The position numbers and the translations under genes were made by a program. This document shows positions 49,917-59,967 of a stretch of 64,000 nt of DNA, piece after piece. This stretch comes from Streptomyces sp. (GTDB lineage: Bacteria; Actinomycetota; Actinomycetes; Streptomycetales; Streptomycetaceae), in assembly GCF_019510245.1 (NCBI RefSeq), contig NZ_JAEKKT010000132.1, positions 1 to 64,000 of the forward strand. The letters are read 5' to 3'. The number at the start of each line of letters is the position of its first letter. The stretch's first letter is position 1. The notes beneath the pieces were generated by a model, which saw only the letters and a list, made by a program, of their open reading frames with translations, made no database searches and was not told the origin of the DNA.

Positions 49917-50762
49917 TCACCGCAGGGAGACGACCGCCCCGAGCAGGCCGGGGCCGGTATGCGCCCCGATGACCGCGCCGACCTCGCTCACATGCAGGTC
50001 GGCCAGCCCGGGCACCCGCGTCCGCAGGCGGTCGGCGAGGGCCGAGGCCCGGTCGGGAGCGGCGAGATGGTGGACGGCGACGTCGACCTCGGCGCCGCCC
50101 GCCCGCTCGGCCGCGAGCTCCTCCAGGCGGGCGATGGCCCGGGACGCCGTCCGTACCTTCTCCAGGAGCTCGATCCGGCCGCCGTCCAGCTGGAGCAGGG
50201 GCTTCACGGCCAGCGCGGAGCCGAACAGGGCCTGGGCGGTGCCGATGCGGCCGCCCCGGCGCAGGTAGTCGAGGGTGTCGACGTAGAAGTACGCGGAGGT
50301 ACCGGCGGCCCGCTTCTCCGCCGCCGTGACCGCCTCGTCGACGGTGCCGCCGGCCTCGGCGGCCTCGGCCGCGGCGAGTGCGCAGAAACCGAGGGCCATC
50401 GCGACCATCCCGGTGTCGACCACCCGCACCGGGACGGGTGCCTCACGGGCGGCGACGACGGCCGCGTCGTAGGTGCCCGACAGCTCGGCGGACAGGTGGA
50501 GCGAGACGATTCCGGTGGCCCCGGACCCGGCTACCCTGCGGTAGGTCTCGGCGAACACCTCCGGGCCGGGCCGGGACGTGGTGACGGGCCGCCGCTTCTG
50601 CAAAGCCTGGGCCAGCGAACGGGTCGAGATCTCGGTGCCCTCTTCGAGCGCCCGGTCGCCGAGGACCACGGTCAGGGGTACCGCGGTGATGCCGTGGCGC
50701 TCCACCGTCCGCGGCGGCAGGTAGGCCGTTGAATCGGTGACGATCGCGACATGGCGGGACAT
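49917..50762 (-). CDS. DegV-family fatty-acid-binding protein
   Basis: 281-residue DegV protein; relatives bind a fatty acid and serve as the FakB component of fatty acid kinase. Hallmarks: VAIVTDSTAYLPPRTVERHGI at the start, VTTSRPGPEVFAETYR, IVSLHLSAELSGTYDAAV, VVDTGMVAMALGF and LRRGGRIGTAQALFGSALAVKPLL. ATG at 50762. It lies downstream of a membrane protein and leuS in the same direction. Confidence 0.92.
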   Translation of the reverse strand: MSRHVAIVTDSTAYLPPRTVERHGITAVPLTVVLGDRALEEGTEISTRSLAQALQKRRPVTTSRPGPEVFAETYRRVAGSGATGIVSLHLSAELSGTYDAAVVAAREAPVPVRVVDTGMVAMALGFCALAAAEAAEAGGTVDEAVTAAEKRAAGTSAYFYVDTLDYLRRGGRIGTAQALFGSALAVKPLLQLDGGRIELLEKVRTASRAIARLEELAAERAGGAEVDVAVHHLAAPDRASALADRLRTRVPGLADLHVSEVGAVIGAHTGPGLLGAVVSLR

Positions 50763-50834
50763 GAGCTGGAGGTTACCTGGCGTAGCTCGGGTGCGGCAGC
50801 CCACCCCCGGCCGCCCGGACCGGGACCGGCCCTG

Positions 50835-51563
50835 TCAAGTGGTGCTCTCCGGCCGGGGCTTCTTCTGCCAGGGGTACGCACGGAGCCGGCCGGGCGGGGT
50901 GATCGCGGGCGGCACCGGCTCCTCGGCAGCGGCCGGCCGGGGTTCGCCGGGCCAGGTCTGGCGGTCGCCGTGGCCGGCGGCGGCCTGGGGCCACGGCGGG
51001 GCCTGCGCGGCCGGCTCCGGCCGCGTCCAGTGCCGCAGGGCGTCCGCCTCGACGCCGATCTGGGTGCTCAGGGTGTCCAAGTCGTCGTCGGCGAAGCGGC
51101 GGGCCCGGTCGTGGGCCGCCCAGCGCAGCGCGTCCGCGGACTCGGTGATCCGCTCGGTACGGCGGCGCAGCTCGGGCAGGCGGGTGGCGAGCGTGGCCCG
51201 GTCCGGTTCGGCCTCCAGGCGCCTGAGGTCGCCGTCCAGTTCGTAACCGTGCGCGCTGAGGCGCTGGAAGAGGCCCAGGGACTCCCTCAGCGACTCGTCC
51301 TCGGCGGCACCCGCGTGCAACGCGTCCTGGGTGGCCCGCATCGAGGTGCGCAGAGCGAGCCGGAGCTGCGCGATCTCGCCCGCCGGGCCGACCTGGACCA
51401 TGGACCTGGCGCGCAGCGTGTGCTCCTCGACGGTGCGCCGGGCCTGGGTGATCGTGCGGTCCACGCCACGCTTTGCGGCGCCGACCGCCTTGAAGGTCAC
51501 GTACGCCCCACCGGCGACGAAGAGCAGGAAGAGCACGGCGAATACGGCGATCACTGTTTCCAC
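50835..51563 (-). CDS. Membrane-anchored hypothetical protein
   Basis: 242-residue protein with one N-terminal transmembrane helix (TVIAVFAVLFLLFVAGGAYVT), then a charged helical region (about 30-175; predicted coiled-coil-like, e.g. LPELRRRTERITESADALR) and a Pro/Ala-rich tail. GTG start at 51563 has GAGGAGGAG upstream; the frame is open further but that part lies outside the helix start. Conserved between leuS and degV in Streptomyces as I recall. No function known. Confidence 0.8.
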   Translation of the reverse strand: METVIAVFAVLFLLFVAGGAYVTFKAVGAAKRGVDRTITQARRTVEEHTLRARSMVQVGPAGEIAQLRLALRTSMRATQDALHAGAAEDESLRESLGLFQRLSAHGYELDGDLRRLEAEPDRATLATRLPELRRRTERITESADALRWAAHDRARRFADDDLDTLSTQIGVEADALRHWTRPEPAAQAPPWPQAAAGHGDRQTWPGEPRPAAAEEPVPPAITPPGRLRAYPWQKKPRPESTT

Positions 51564-51714
51564 GGTGCTCCTCCTCGCTGCCCACCGCCCCGGCCGTCTG
51601 CGGGCACGGCGTGGGTGGCCGTGCTCCCCAACGGTAAACGCAAAGGGCAGGCCCGGAGTTCCGGAAGAACCCCGAACCTGCCCGTAAGGGACCACCCGGA
51701 GGTGGCCGGCAGTG

Positions 51715-54594
<2,880 letters not shown>

Positions 54595-54650
54595 GATCCT
54601 CAAAGCTCCATCGGTCGTCTCTGCCAGCGGCTGCGAACGTTCTAGAAACG

Positions 54651-54674
54651 AAAAAACCCCTCGCACAGGAGGGG
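54651..54674 (-). terminator. Attenuator terminator upstream of leuS
   Basis: On the minus strand: CCCCTC-CTGTGC-GAGGGG hairpin followed by TTTTTT, 57 bases before the leuS start. A U-run hairpin is unusual for Streptomyces and here sits inside a 5' leader, between the leader peptide and leuS. An upstream hairpin at 54689-54716 (CCGACC...GGTCGG) can fold between the leader peptide and this terminator. Confidence 0.85.
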
Positions 54675-54722
54675 ACGCCGCGCCGATGCCGACCAGCCGT
54701 TTCGTCCGGCGGTCGGGACTGA

Positions 54723-54761
54723 TCAGCGCGGCCCGCTAAGCAGAAGGCGTACGGCACGCAT
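54723..54761 (-). CDS. leuS leader peptide
   Basis: 12-codon open frame [12 protein letters not shown] ending in TGA, with three consecutive Leu codons (CTT CTG CTT); CTT is rare in this genome. It lies 129 bases upstream of leuS and before the U-run terminator. A TACCCT box ends six bases before the ATG, which fits a -10 element with transcription starting at or next to the ATG; no Shine-Dalgarno is seen. I infer ribosome-mediated attenuation: stalling at the Leu codons when charged tRNA-Leu is scarce would favour read-through into leuS. Confidence 0.8.
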   Translation of the reverse strand: MRAVRLLLSGPR

Positions 54762-54763
54762 GG

Positions 54764-54775
54764 CGTCAGGGTACC
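54764..54775 (-). promoter_or_regulatory. Candidate promoter -10 box of the leuS leader transcript
   Basis: TACCCT on the minus strand, six bases upstream of the leader peptide ATG. No convincing -35 box was found 17-18 bases further up (GTCGCA-like). It supports a leaderless start of the leader peptide. Confidence 0.45.
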
Positions 54776-55021
54776 GCAGGGCTTGAGCAAGCTGCGACGC
54801 GGTTGCGTATCAATGGTCGACACGTGCGTCTGAGGCGACCATCGGGACGAGAGTTGAACCAGGTTCAAGAATTACTTCGCGTAACGTCCGCTAAGGGACA
54901 CCACAAGGGTTGCACCACCCTTTGATAACAACGCAATAACTCAAACCTCGTACTGATCGGTATGGCGCCACTTAGGCTGCGGCACCGGGACCGCTTTCCC
55001 GAACTGCTCGGAGTTGCCCCC
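54776..55021. other. Divergent region leuS leader / membrane protein
   Basis: Should hold the promoter of the rightward membrane-protein gene. A small inverted repeat AAGGGT-TGCACC-ACCCTT lies at 54905-54922. This stretch is noticeably richer in A+T than its surroundings. No gene seen. Confidence 0.45.
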
Positions 55022-56323
55022 ATGAACCCTCGTCGTAGTAACAGCTCGCTTCCCAAGCCAGGCCGTTCGGCCTGGGGGGTGGCGTCCGCTGTCGTCCTGT
55101 TGCTCATACCCGTGGTTGTGCTGACCGGAGGCAGCCAGTTCCAATCGTTCCTGAACTTCGGCGCGGGCGTCCTCTCGCTCGTCTCGCTGAGCTGCTCGGT
55201 GATCTGGGGTCTGATCGCACAGGACCGCATCTTCCTCAACACCCGGCAGCGGATCGTCGGCCAGGCCGTGCACCGGACGACCGCGGTCGCCTCGATCGCG
55301 TTCCTGCTGGTGCACATCGTCACGAAGATCGCGCTGGATCACACCGTGGTGATCGCCGCGATCATTCCGTTCTCGCTCGGCATCACCGGAAGCGCCGGCC
55401 TGATCGGACTCGGTTCGCTGGCCGGACTGCTGATGATCTTCGTGGGTGTCACCGGCGCCCTGCGCAGCAACTTCGCCGCCCCGGCCGTCGTCGCAGCCCG
55501 CTGGCGGGCCATGCACATGCTGGCCTACCCGGCCTGGTGCGCCGCGCTCATCCACGGCCTGTACGCGGGCCGCGCGGCGAAGCCGTTCTTCATGATCTCG
55601 TACGACCTGTGCCTGATCGGCGTGATGGCGGCGCTGGCACTGCGCGCGGCCCCGCGCCCGTTCAAGCGGAGGGTGGCCGACCGTCTCGTCTCCGTCCTGG
55701 GCAGTTCCGAGCGGCCGGAGCTGGATGATCTGGACGCCAGCCGCGCCCGGGTGAGCGAGTCCGGGCTGCCGGGCTACGACGTCCTCCGTGAGCGCGAGCC
55801 GAGGCCCTCGCGCGCGGACACGGCGACCTCGCAGTCGAACCCGCTGTTCCCGTCCGCGGCGGCCGCGGCCCCCGGACCCGAGCCGGCGTCCGGCTTCGCC
55901 GCCGCCTACCGGGCGACGTCCACGCCCGGCCAGGCCCAGTCGCCGTTCGCGGCCGGCCAGACCGCACGCATGGAACGCCTGGACATGCAGGCCACGCAGG
56001 CCAACCCGCGCATGGACGGTCCGTCCAGCACCTCGGGCAGCTGGCCGATCCCGTCGCCGCCGCCGGTCGGTGAGGCGCCCCGGTCGGCGTACGACCCGAT
56101 GCAGGACACCGGATACAACATCCCGGCCTATGGCAATCCGGGCGCCGACGGCATGGGCGGACGTGATGTGTACGACACGGGTGAGACGAATGCCCGGTAC
56201 GGGACGTACAACTCGAATGACACGTACAACAGCGGTCCCGCCAACGAACCACCGCCCGGTGCGTCCTTCGACTCCCCGGGTTCGGGCGAACCTTGGAACA
56301 CGCCTTCCGGAGGCTATAGGTGA
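55022..56323 (+). CDS. Cytochrome b561/ferric-reductase-like membrane protein
   Basis: 433 residues. About six transmembrane helices occupy residues 15-210, with His residues placed inside helices (QAVHRTTAVASIAFLLVHIV, MHMLAYPAWCAALIHGLY) as in di-heme cytochrome b561 or ferric reductase-like domains. The remaining about 220 residues are hydrophilic, Pro/Ser/Gly/Asn-rich and disordered. ATG at 55022 has GGAG upstream. The stop overlaps the GTG of the NuoF-ferredoxin gene by 4 bp (GTGA), so the two form a transcriptional and probably functional unit that passes electrons to membrane heme. Heme binding is inferred from the His pattern. Confidence 0.8.
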   Translation: MNPRRSNSSLPKPGRSAWGVASAVVLLLIPVVVLTGGSQFQSFLNFGAGVLSLVSLSCSVIWGLIAQDRIFLNTRQRIVGQAVHRTTAVASIAFLLVHIVTKIALDHTVVIAAIIPFSLGITGSAGLIGLGSLAGLLMIFVGVTGALRSNFAAPAVVAARWRAMHMLAYPAWCAALIHGLYAGRAAKPFFMISYDLCLIGVMAALALRAAPRPFKRRVADRLVSVLGSSERPELDDLDASRARVSESGLPGYDVLREREPRPSRADTATSQSNPLFPSAAAAAPGPEPASGFAAAYRATSTPGQAQSPFAAGQTARMERLDMQATQANPRMDGPSSTSGSWPIPSPPPVGEAPRSAYDPMQDTGYNIPAYGNPGADGMGGRDVYDTGETNARYGTYNSNDTYNSGPANEPPPGASFDSPGSGEPWNTPSGGYR

Positions 56324-57933
56324 ACGAGGCCCTGCCCGACGTCCCAGAAGTCCGCGTGGTCGGCCTTCCACAGCTCACGTCGGGCTTCGACCTTGTCGAA
56401 AGACTTGATCTGCCCATGCACCTCAAGGTGCACGGGCCGCTCGAACCCCTGGGCGGGGAGCAGCTCGCGCAGCTCTCCGAACGCATCAACCTGAAGGGCC
56501 GCGGCGGCGCGGGCTTCCCCTTCCACAAGAAGCTGCGCTCGGTCGCCGAGGCCGCGATCAAGCGCGGGGTACGGCCGGTCGTCGTCGTCAACGGCAGTGA
56601 GGACGAGCCGGCCTGCCGCAAGGACACGGTTCTGATCAACCGTGCCCCGCATCTGATCCTGGACGGCGCGCTGCTGTGCGCCGAGGCGCTGGGTGCCCGC
56701 ACGCTCGTGGTGGGGGTGACCCGGGAGTCCACGCAGCGCTCGATGGAGCAGGCGCTCGCCGAGCGCGGGCTGAGCAACGGCCGGCGTTCGGCACTGAAGG
56801 CGTTCGTCCAGCGCAACCCGGTCCGCATGGTCACCGGCGCCGCCGCCTCGCTGATCCGCTCGATCGACGGTGGCCCGGCGATCCCGCCCGGCCGCAAGAC
56901 CAGTGCCTCGCAGAACGGTGTCGGCGGCGCGCCGACGCTGCTGTCGAACGCGGAGACGTTCGCCCAGCTGGCGATCGCCGCCCGGATCGGCCCGGAGCGC
57001 TACGGCAACACCGGTCTGTACGACGAGCCGGGCACCGTCATGCTGACGGTCTCCGGCGCGGTCGCCCGCCCCATGGTGATCGAGGTCCCCACGGGTGTGC
57101 CGCTGCGCTACGTCCTGCAGCTGGCCGGCGCCCCGCCGGTGCCGCAGGGTGTGCTGACCGGCGGCTACCACGGCAAGTGGATCGACGCGGCCACGGTCAA
57201 CGAGGCGATCGTCTCGCGCAACTCGCTCGACGCCGTGGGCGGTGCGCTGGGCGCCGGCGCCATCCTGCCGATCACGCAGGAGACCTGTCCGCTGGGCGAG
57301 TCGCTGCGGGTCGCCCAGTGGCTGGCGGAGGAGAGCGCGGGACAGTGCGGTCCCTGCTATCTGGGTCTGCCGGCGGCCGCGCGCGGCATGGAGGACATCC
57401 TCAACGGCGGTGGCCCGGCCGCCCTGGAGGCGCTCAAGCAGGTCGCGAAGAACGTGAAGCGGCGCGGGGCGTGCTCGCACCCGGACGGCTCCGCGATGTT
57501 CCTCGAGTCGACGATCAAGGCGTTCACCGACGACCTCGCCGCGCACGTTCTCGGAAACGGCTGCGGACGGCCCGTGGAGGGCGTGCTGCCGCTCTTCGAG
57601 GACGGCAAGATGCCTTCGGGCATTCCGGGTGGCGGGGAGCCCGAGGACAACGGCGGCGGCAGCCGGCAGAAGATCTACGTCGACTGGACGCTGTGCCGGG
57701 GCCACGGTCTGTGCGCGGACATCCTCCCGGAGGTCTTCGAGCTGGGCGCGGACGGTTTCCCGACGGTCGCGCAGGCGAAGGTGCCCCGGTTCGCGGAGGC
57801 CAAGGCACTGCGTGCGGTGCGCCGCTGCCCGGCGCTCGCCCTGCGCCTGGAGGAGGACACGCGCTCGCAGGCGCCGGCCAAGAACCTGCCGGTTCTCTCG
57901 CAGGGCCGCGGCCGCCGGGCGCTGGGGCGCTGA
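56320..57933 (+). CDS. NuoF-like flavoprotein fused to a ferredoxin domain
   Basis: 537-residue soluble oxidoreductase. Residues about 50-440 resemble the NuoF/51-kDa subunit: FMN/NADH-binding NLKGRGGAGFPFHKKL and NGSEDEPACRKDTVL, an SLBB-like part, and the 4Fe-4S motif in AGQCGPCYLG with the later Cys in RGACSHPDG. Residues about 455-515 are a single-cluster ferredoxin: CRGHGLCADILPEVFEL and RRCPALAL, the type found in actinobacterial 3Fe-4S/4Fe-4S ferredoxins. GTG start overlaps the upstream membrane gene. It is not within a nuo operon. I infer electron transfer from a reduced nucleotide to the membrane partner. Confidence 0.88.
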   Translation: MNEALPDVPEVRVVGLPQLTSGFDLVERLDLPMHLKVHGPLEPLGGEQLAQLSERINLKGRGGAGFPFHKKLRSVAEAAIKRGVRPVVVVNGSEDEPACRKDTVLINRAPHLILDGALLCAEALGARTLVVGVTRESTQRSMEQALAERGLSNGRRSALKAFVQRNPVRMVTGAAASLIRSIDGGPAIPPGRKTSASQNGVGGAPTLLSNAETFAQLAIAARIGPERYGNTGLYDEPGTVMLTVSGAVARPMVIEVPTGVPLRYVLQLAGAPPVPQGVLTGGYHGKWIDAATVNEAIVSRNSLDAVGGALGAGAILPITQETCPLGESLRVAQWLAEESAGQCGPCYLGLPAAARGMEDILNGGGPAALEALKQVAKNVKRRGACSHPDGSAMFLESTIKAFTDDLAAHVLGNGCGRPVEGVLPLFEDGKMPSGIPGGGEPEDNGGGSRQKIYVDWTLCRGHGLCADILPEVFELGADGFPTVAQAKVPRFAEAKALRAVRRCPALALRLEEDTRSQAPAKNLPVLSQGRGRRALGR

Positions 57934-57952
57934 TCGCGTCTCGCGGATACGT

Positions 57953-57985
57953 GGGGCGGGCCACCTGAACAAGGTGGCCCGCCCC
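57953..57985 (+). terminator. Terminator after the NuoF-ferredoxin gene
   Basis: Perfect 13-bp stem GGGGCGGGCCACC / GGTGGCCCGCCCC with loop TGAACAA, 20 bases after the stop codon. Confidence 0.85.
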
Positions 57986-58069
57986 GCGTGTGCGAGAGGA
58001 GTCCGCGTGCGGGGTTCCCACGGGCGAGGTTTCCGCGGGTTTTGGGGGCAGCGCCGACCGGAACAACGC

Positions 58070-58105
58070 CGAAGGCGGACCATCCGTTCGGATGGTCCGC
58101 CTTCG
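58070..58105 (-). terminator. Terminator after tRNA-Ala copy 1
   Basis: Arms CGAAGGCGGACCATCCG and CGGATGGTCCGCCTTCG with a 2-base centre, 8 bases beyond the 3' end of the leftward tRNA. The long perfect stem could also stop rightward transcripts. The gap 57986-58069 shows nothing else. Confidence 0.8.
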
Positions 58106-58112
58106 ACTTCTG

Positions 58113-58185
58113 TGGAGCTAAGGAGAATTGAACTCCTGACCTCCTGCATGCCATGCAGGCGCTCTACCAACTGAGCTATAGCCCC
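58113..58185 (-). tRNA. tRNA-Ala(GGC), copy 1
   Basis: 73 bases beginning GGGGCTATAGCTCAGTTGG. All arms fold: the acceptor GGGGCTA/TAGCTCC has the alanine identity pair G3:U70; anticodon stem CCTGC/GCAGG with loop ATGGCAT gives anticodon GGC; T-loop TTCAATT is normal. The CCA end is not encoded. Identical to the copy at 62535. Confidence 0.97.
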
Positions 58186-58298
58186 GTGTTTTGGTCCGCC
58201 CGGCTTCCCTGGCGGCGACGCCAACATTACACGGTCGAAGGGGTGCACCACCAAATCGTTTCCGTTCTGTACGGATACGGACGCTAGTGTCGGGCTTC

Positions 58299-59510
58299 GT
58301 GACCGTGATCGCGTTCTCCGAGACCCGGCGCCGGGTGCCGGTGGCCCTGGGGTCGTGTCTCCTGTCGTTCACGGCGTTCTGGGTGGCCCAGCGGGCCGCG
58401 CACGTGTCGATGATCGACCTGATGGTCTACCGGGCGGAGGGGGCGACCGTCCGCGCGGGCGGCGACCTCTACGCGCTGCGGACGACGGCGGCTCATCTGC
58501 CGTCCACCTACCCGCCGTTCGCGGCGCTGCTGTTCGTCCCGCTGACACTGCTGGACGTCACGGGCATGCGCACACTGGCCACGGCCGGGAACCTGCTCCT
58601 GCTGCTGGTGTTCGTCGGGCTGTCGATGCGGCTCGTCGGGCACACGCGCGTGGAGCACGTCCTGTGGGTCGCGGCGGCGGCGGTGTGGTGCGAGCCGGTG
58701 TGGACGACCGTGCGCTACGGGCAGGTCAACCTGCTGCTGGCCGTCCTGGTGCTGTGGGATCTGTCACGTCGTCCCGCCGAACGCCCGGACCGCTGGGCGG
58801 GGGTGGGCGTGGGGCTCGCGGCGGCGGTCAAGCTGACCCCTGCCCTGTTCGCGGTGTTCCTGCTCGCCACCGGCCTGGCCGCGCGCCTGGCCGGACGGGA
58901 CGGTGGCCCGTGGCTGCGGCACGCGCGCGGGGCGGCCGCCGTCTTCGCGGGGGCGACCCTGCTGGCGGCGGCCGTCCTCCCGGGCGACTCGTGGCGGTTC
59001 TGGACCGGGATGGTGTTCAGGACAGGACGGGTGGGGCGGGCCGAGGAGACCGCGAATCAGGCCCTGCGCGGCGTTCTGGCGCGTCTGCTGCACACTCCCG
59101 ACCCGGGAGCCCTGTGGGCCGCCGCCGCGGCCCTGACGGCCGTCCTGGGGCTCGCGGTGGCGGTGACGGCGGAGTTGCGCGGCCGGCGGGCCTGGGCGGT
59201 GGCCGTCTGCGCGGTGACCGCACTGCTGATCAGCCCGGTGTCCTGGTCGCACCACTGGGTGTGGTGCGTGCCGGTGGTGCTGCTGCTGTGGACCCGCGGG
59301 CACCGGACGGCGGCCGCGGGCGCGCTGCTGGTCTTCTGCTCGTACGCCCCGTGGTGGGTGCCGCACGGGCACGGGCGGCCCGAACTGCACCAGGGCGTCC
59401 CCGCCTTGACCCTGTCGGCGCTCTACACCGTCACCGGGGTGGTGTTCCTGGCGCTCGCCCGGACATCGTTGCCGAAGCCGGGACCCGGTCAGGCCGTGAC
59501 GAACGAATAG
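58299..59510 (+). CDS. GT87-type (DUF2029) polyprenyl-phosphate mannosyltransferase-like membrane protein
   Basis: 403-residue protein with about ten transmembrane helices of the GT-C fold, similar to alpha-(1-2) mannosyltransferases (GT87) that use polyprenyl-phosphate sugars. Visible markers: VYRAEGATVRAGGDLYAL in the first extracytoplasmic loop with the expected acidic residue, STYPPFAALLF, VRYGQVNLLLAVLVL, AAAVKLTPALFAVFLL and ISPVSWSHHWVW. GTG at 58299 is chosen; a TAGTGT box ends eight bases before it, so the transcript may be leaderless. An in-frame start at 58191 would abut the tRNA. It ends 22 bases inside the convergent zinc-ribbon gene. Confidence 0.85.
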   Translation: MTVIAFSETRRRVPVALGSCLLSFTAFWVAQRAAHVSMIDLMVYRAEGATVRAGGDLYALRTTAAHLPSTYPPFAALLFVPLTLLDVTGMRTLATAGNLLLLLVFVGLSMRLVGHTRVEHVLWVAAAAVWCEPVWTTVRYGQVNLLLAVLVLWDLSRRPAERPDRWAGVGVGLAAAVKLTPALFAVFLLATGLAARLAGRDGGPWLRHARGAAAVFAGATLLAAAVLPGDSWRFWTGMVFRTGRVGRAEETANQALRGVLARLLHTPDPGALWAAAAALTAVLGLAVAVTAELRGRRAWAVAVCAVTALLISPVSWSHHWVWCVPVVLLLWTRGHRTAAAGALLVFCSYAPWWVPHGHGRPELHQGVPALTLSALYTVTGVVFLALARTSLPKPGPGQAVTNE

Positions 59511-59722
59511 AAGCGCTTGAGCGTGCAGTGTTCCTCGAGGAGCCGGCCGTAGATCGGCTCGCCCTCCAGCTCACGGTAGGTCTCGATCGGGTCGCCTTTT
59601 ATGATCAGCGCCCGCGCGCATTCCTCGCACCAGTACTGGTAGTCGGGGTTGAGCGGCTCCATGTCGCGGACGATGGGGGTGCCGCTCCCACACCAGTCGC
59701 ACTTCCGCCTGTGTGCACCCAT
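59489..59722 (-). CDS. Small zinc-ribbon protein
   Basis: 77 residues with two Cys pairs: CDWCGSG near residue 8 and CEECARA near residue 32, a probable zinc ribbon. The rest is charged (RELEGEPIYGRLLEEH). No family name can be given. Its C-terminal codons overlap the end of the convergent GT87 gene. It follows the second zinc-ribbon gene by 3 bases, so they are co-transcribed. Confidence 0.7.
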   Translation of the reverse strand: MGAHRRKCDWCGSGTPIVRDMEPLNPDYQYWCEECARALIIKGDPIETYRELEGEPIYGRLLEEHCTLKRFYSFVTA

Positions 59723-59725
59723 CGA

Positions 59726-59899
59726 TCAGCTCCAGCTGTGGCCGCAGGCCGTGCACACGTAGGAGATCCCGCCGTTGTCGCCCAGCACCTGGGCGACATG
59801 CGCGGAACCGCAGGAAGGGCAGAGCAGCCGGGTGATCGTGTCCCGTATCAACGCCGCACCGAGGAGGTGGCCGCCCTCCTCAAGGATGCTCGCAGGCAT
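59726..59899 (-). CDS. Very small zinc-ribbon protein
   Basis: 57 residues. Cys pairs CPSCGSAH and CTACGHSW form a zinc ribbon in the C-terminal half; the N-terminal half is a helix (MPASILEEGGHLLGAALI). ATG at 59899 has GGAGGAG upstream. Too small for confident naming; possibly a nucleic-acid-binding accessory protein. Coupled to the next small gene downstream. Confidence 0.72.
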   Translation of the reverse strand: MPASILEEGGHLLGAALIRDTITRLLCPSCGSAHVAQVLGDNGGISYVCTACGHSWS

Positions 59900-59967
59900 C
59901 GCTACTCCTCCCGTCGGGCCGCGTCCCCTTCCGGCCGTTTGATTCTGCCACGGCCGGACCAATACGG

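Noticed and set aside
54595..54666. Longer LeuS start at 54666
   Set aside because: That start would translate the attenuator hairpin; LeuS homology begins after the ATG at 54594.
56676..57968. 430-codon + strand frame within the NuoF-ferredoxin gene
   Set aside because: Alternate frame of a well-supported gene with Arg-rich composition.
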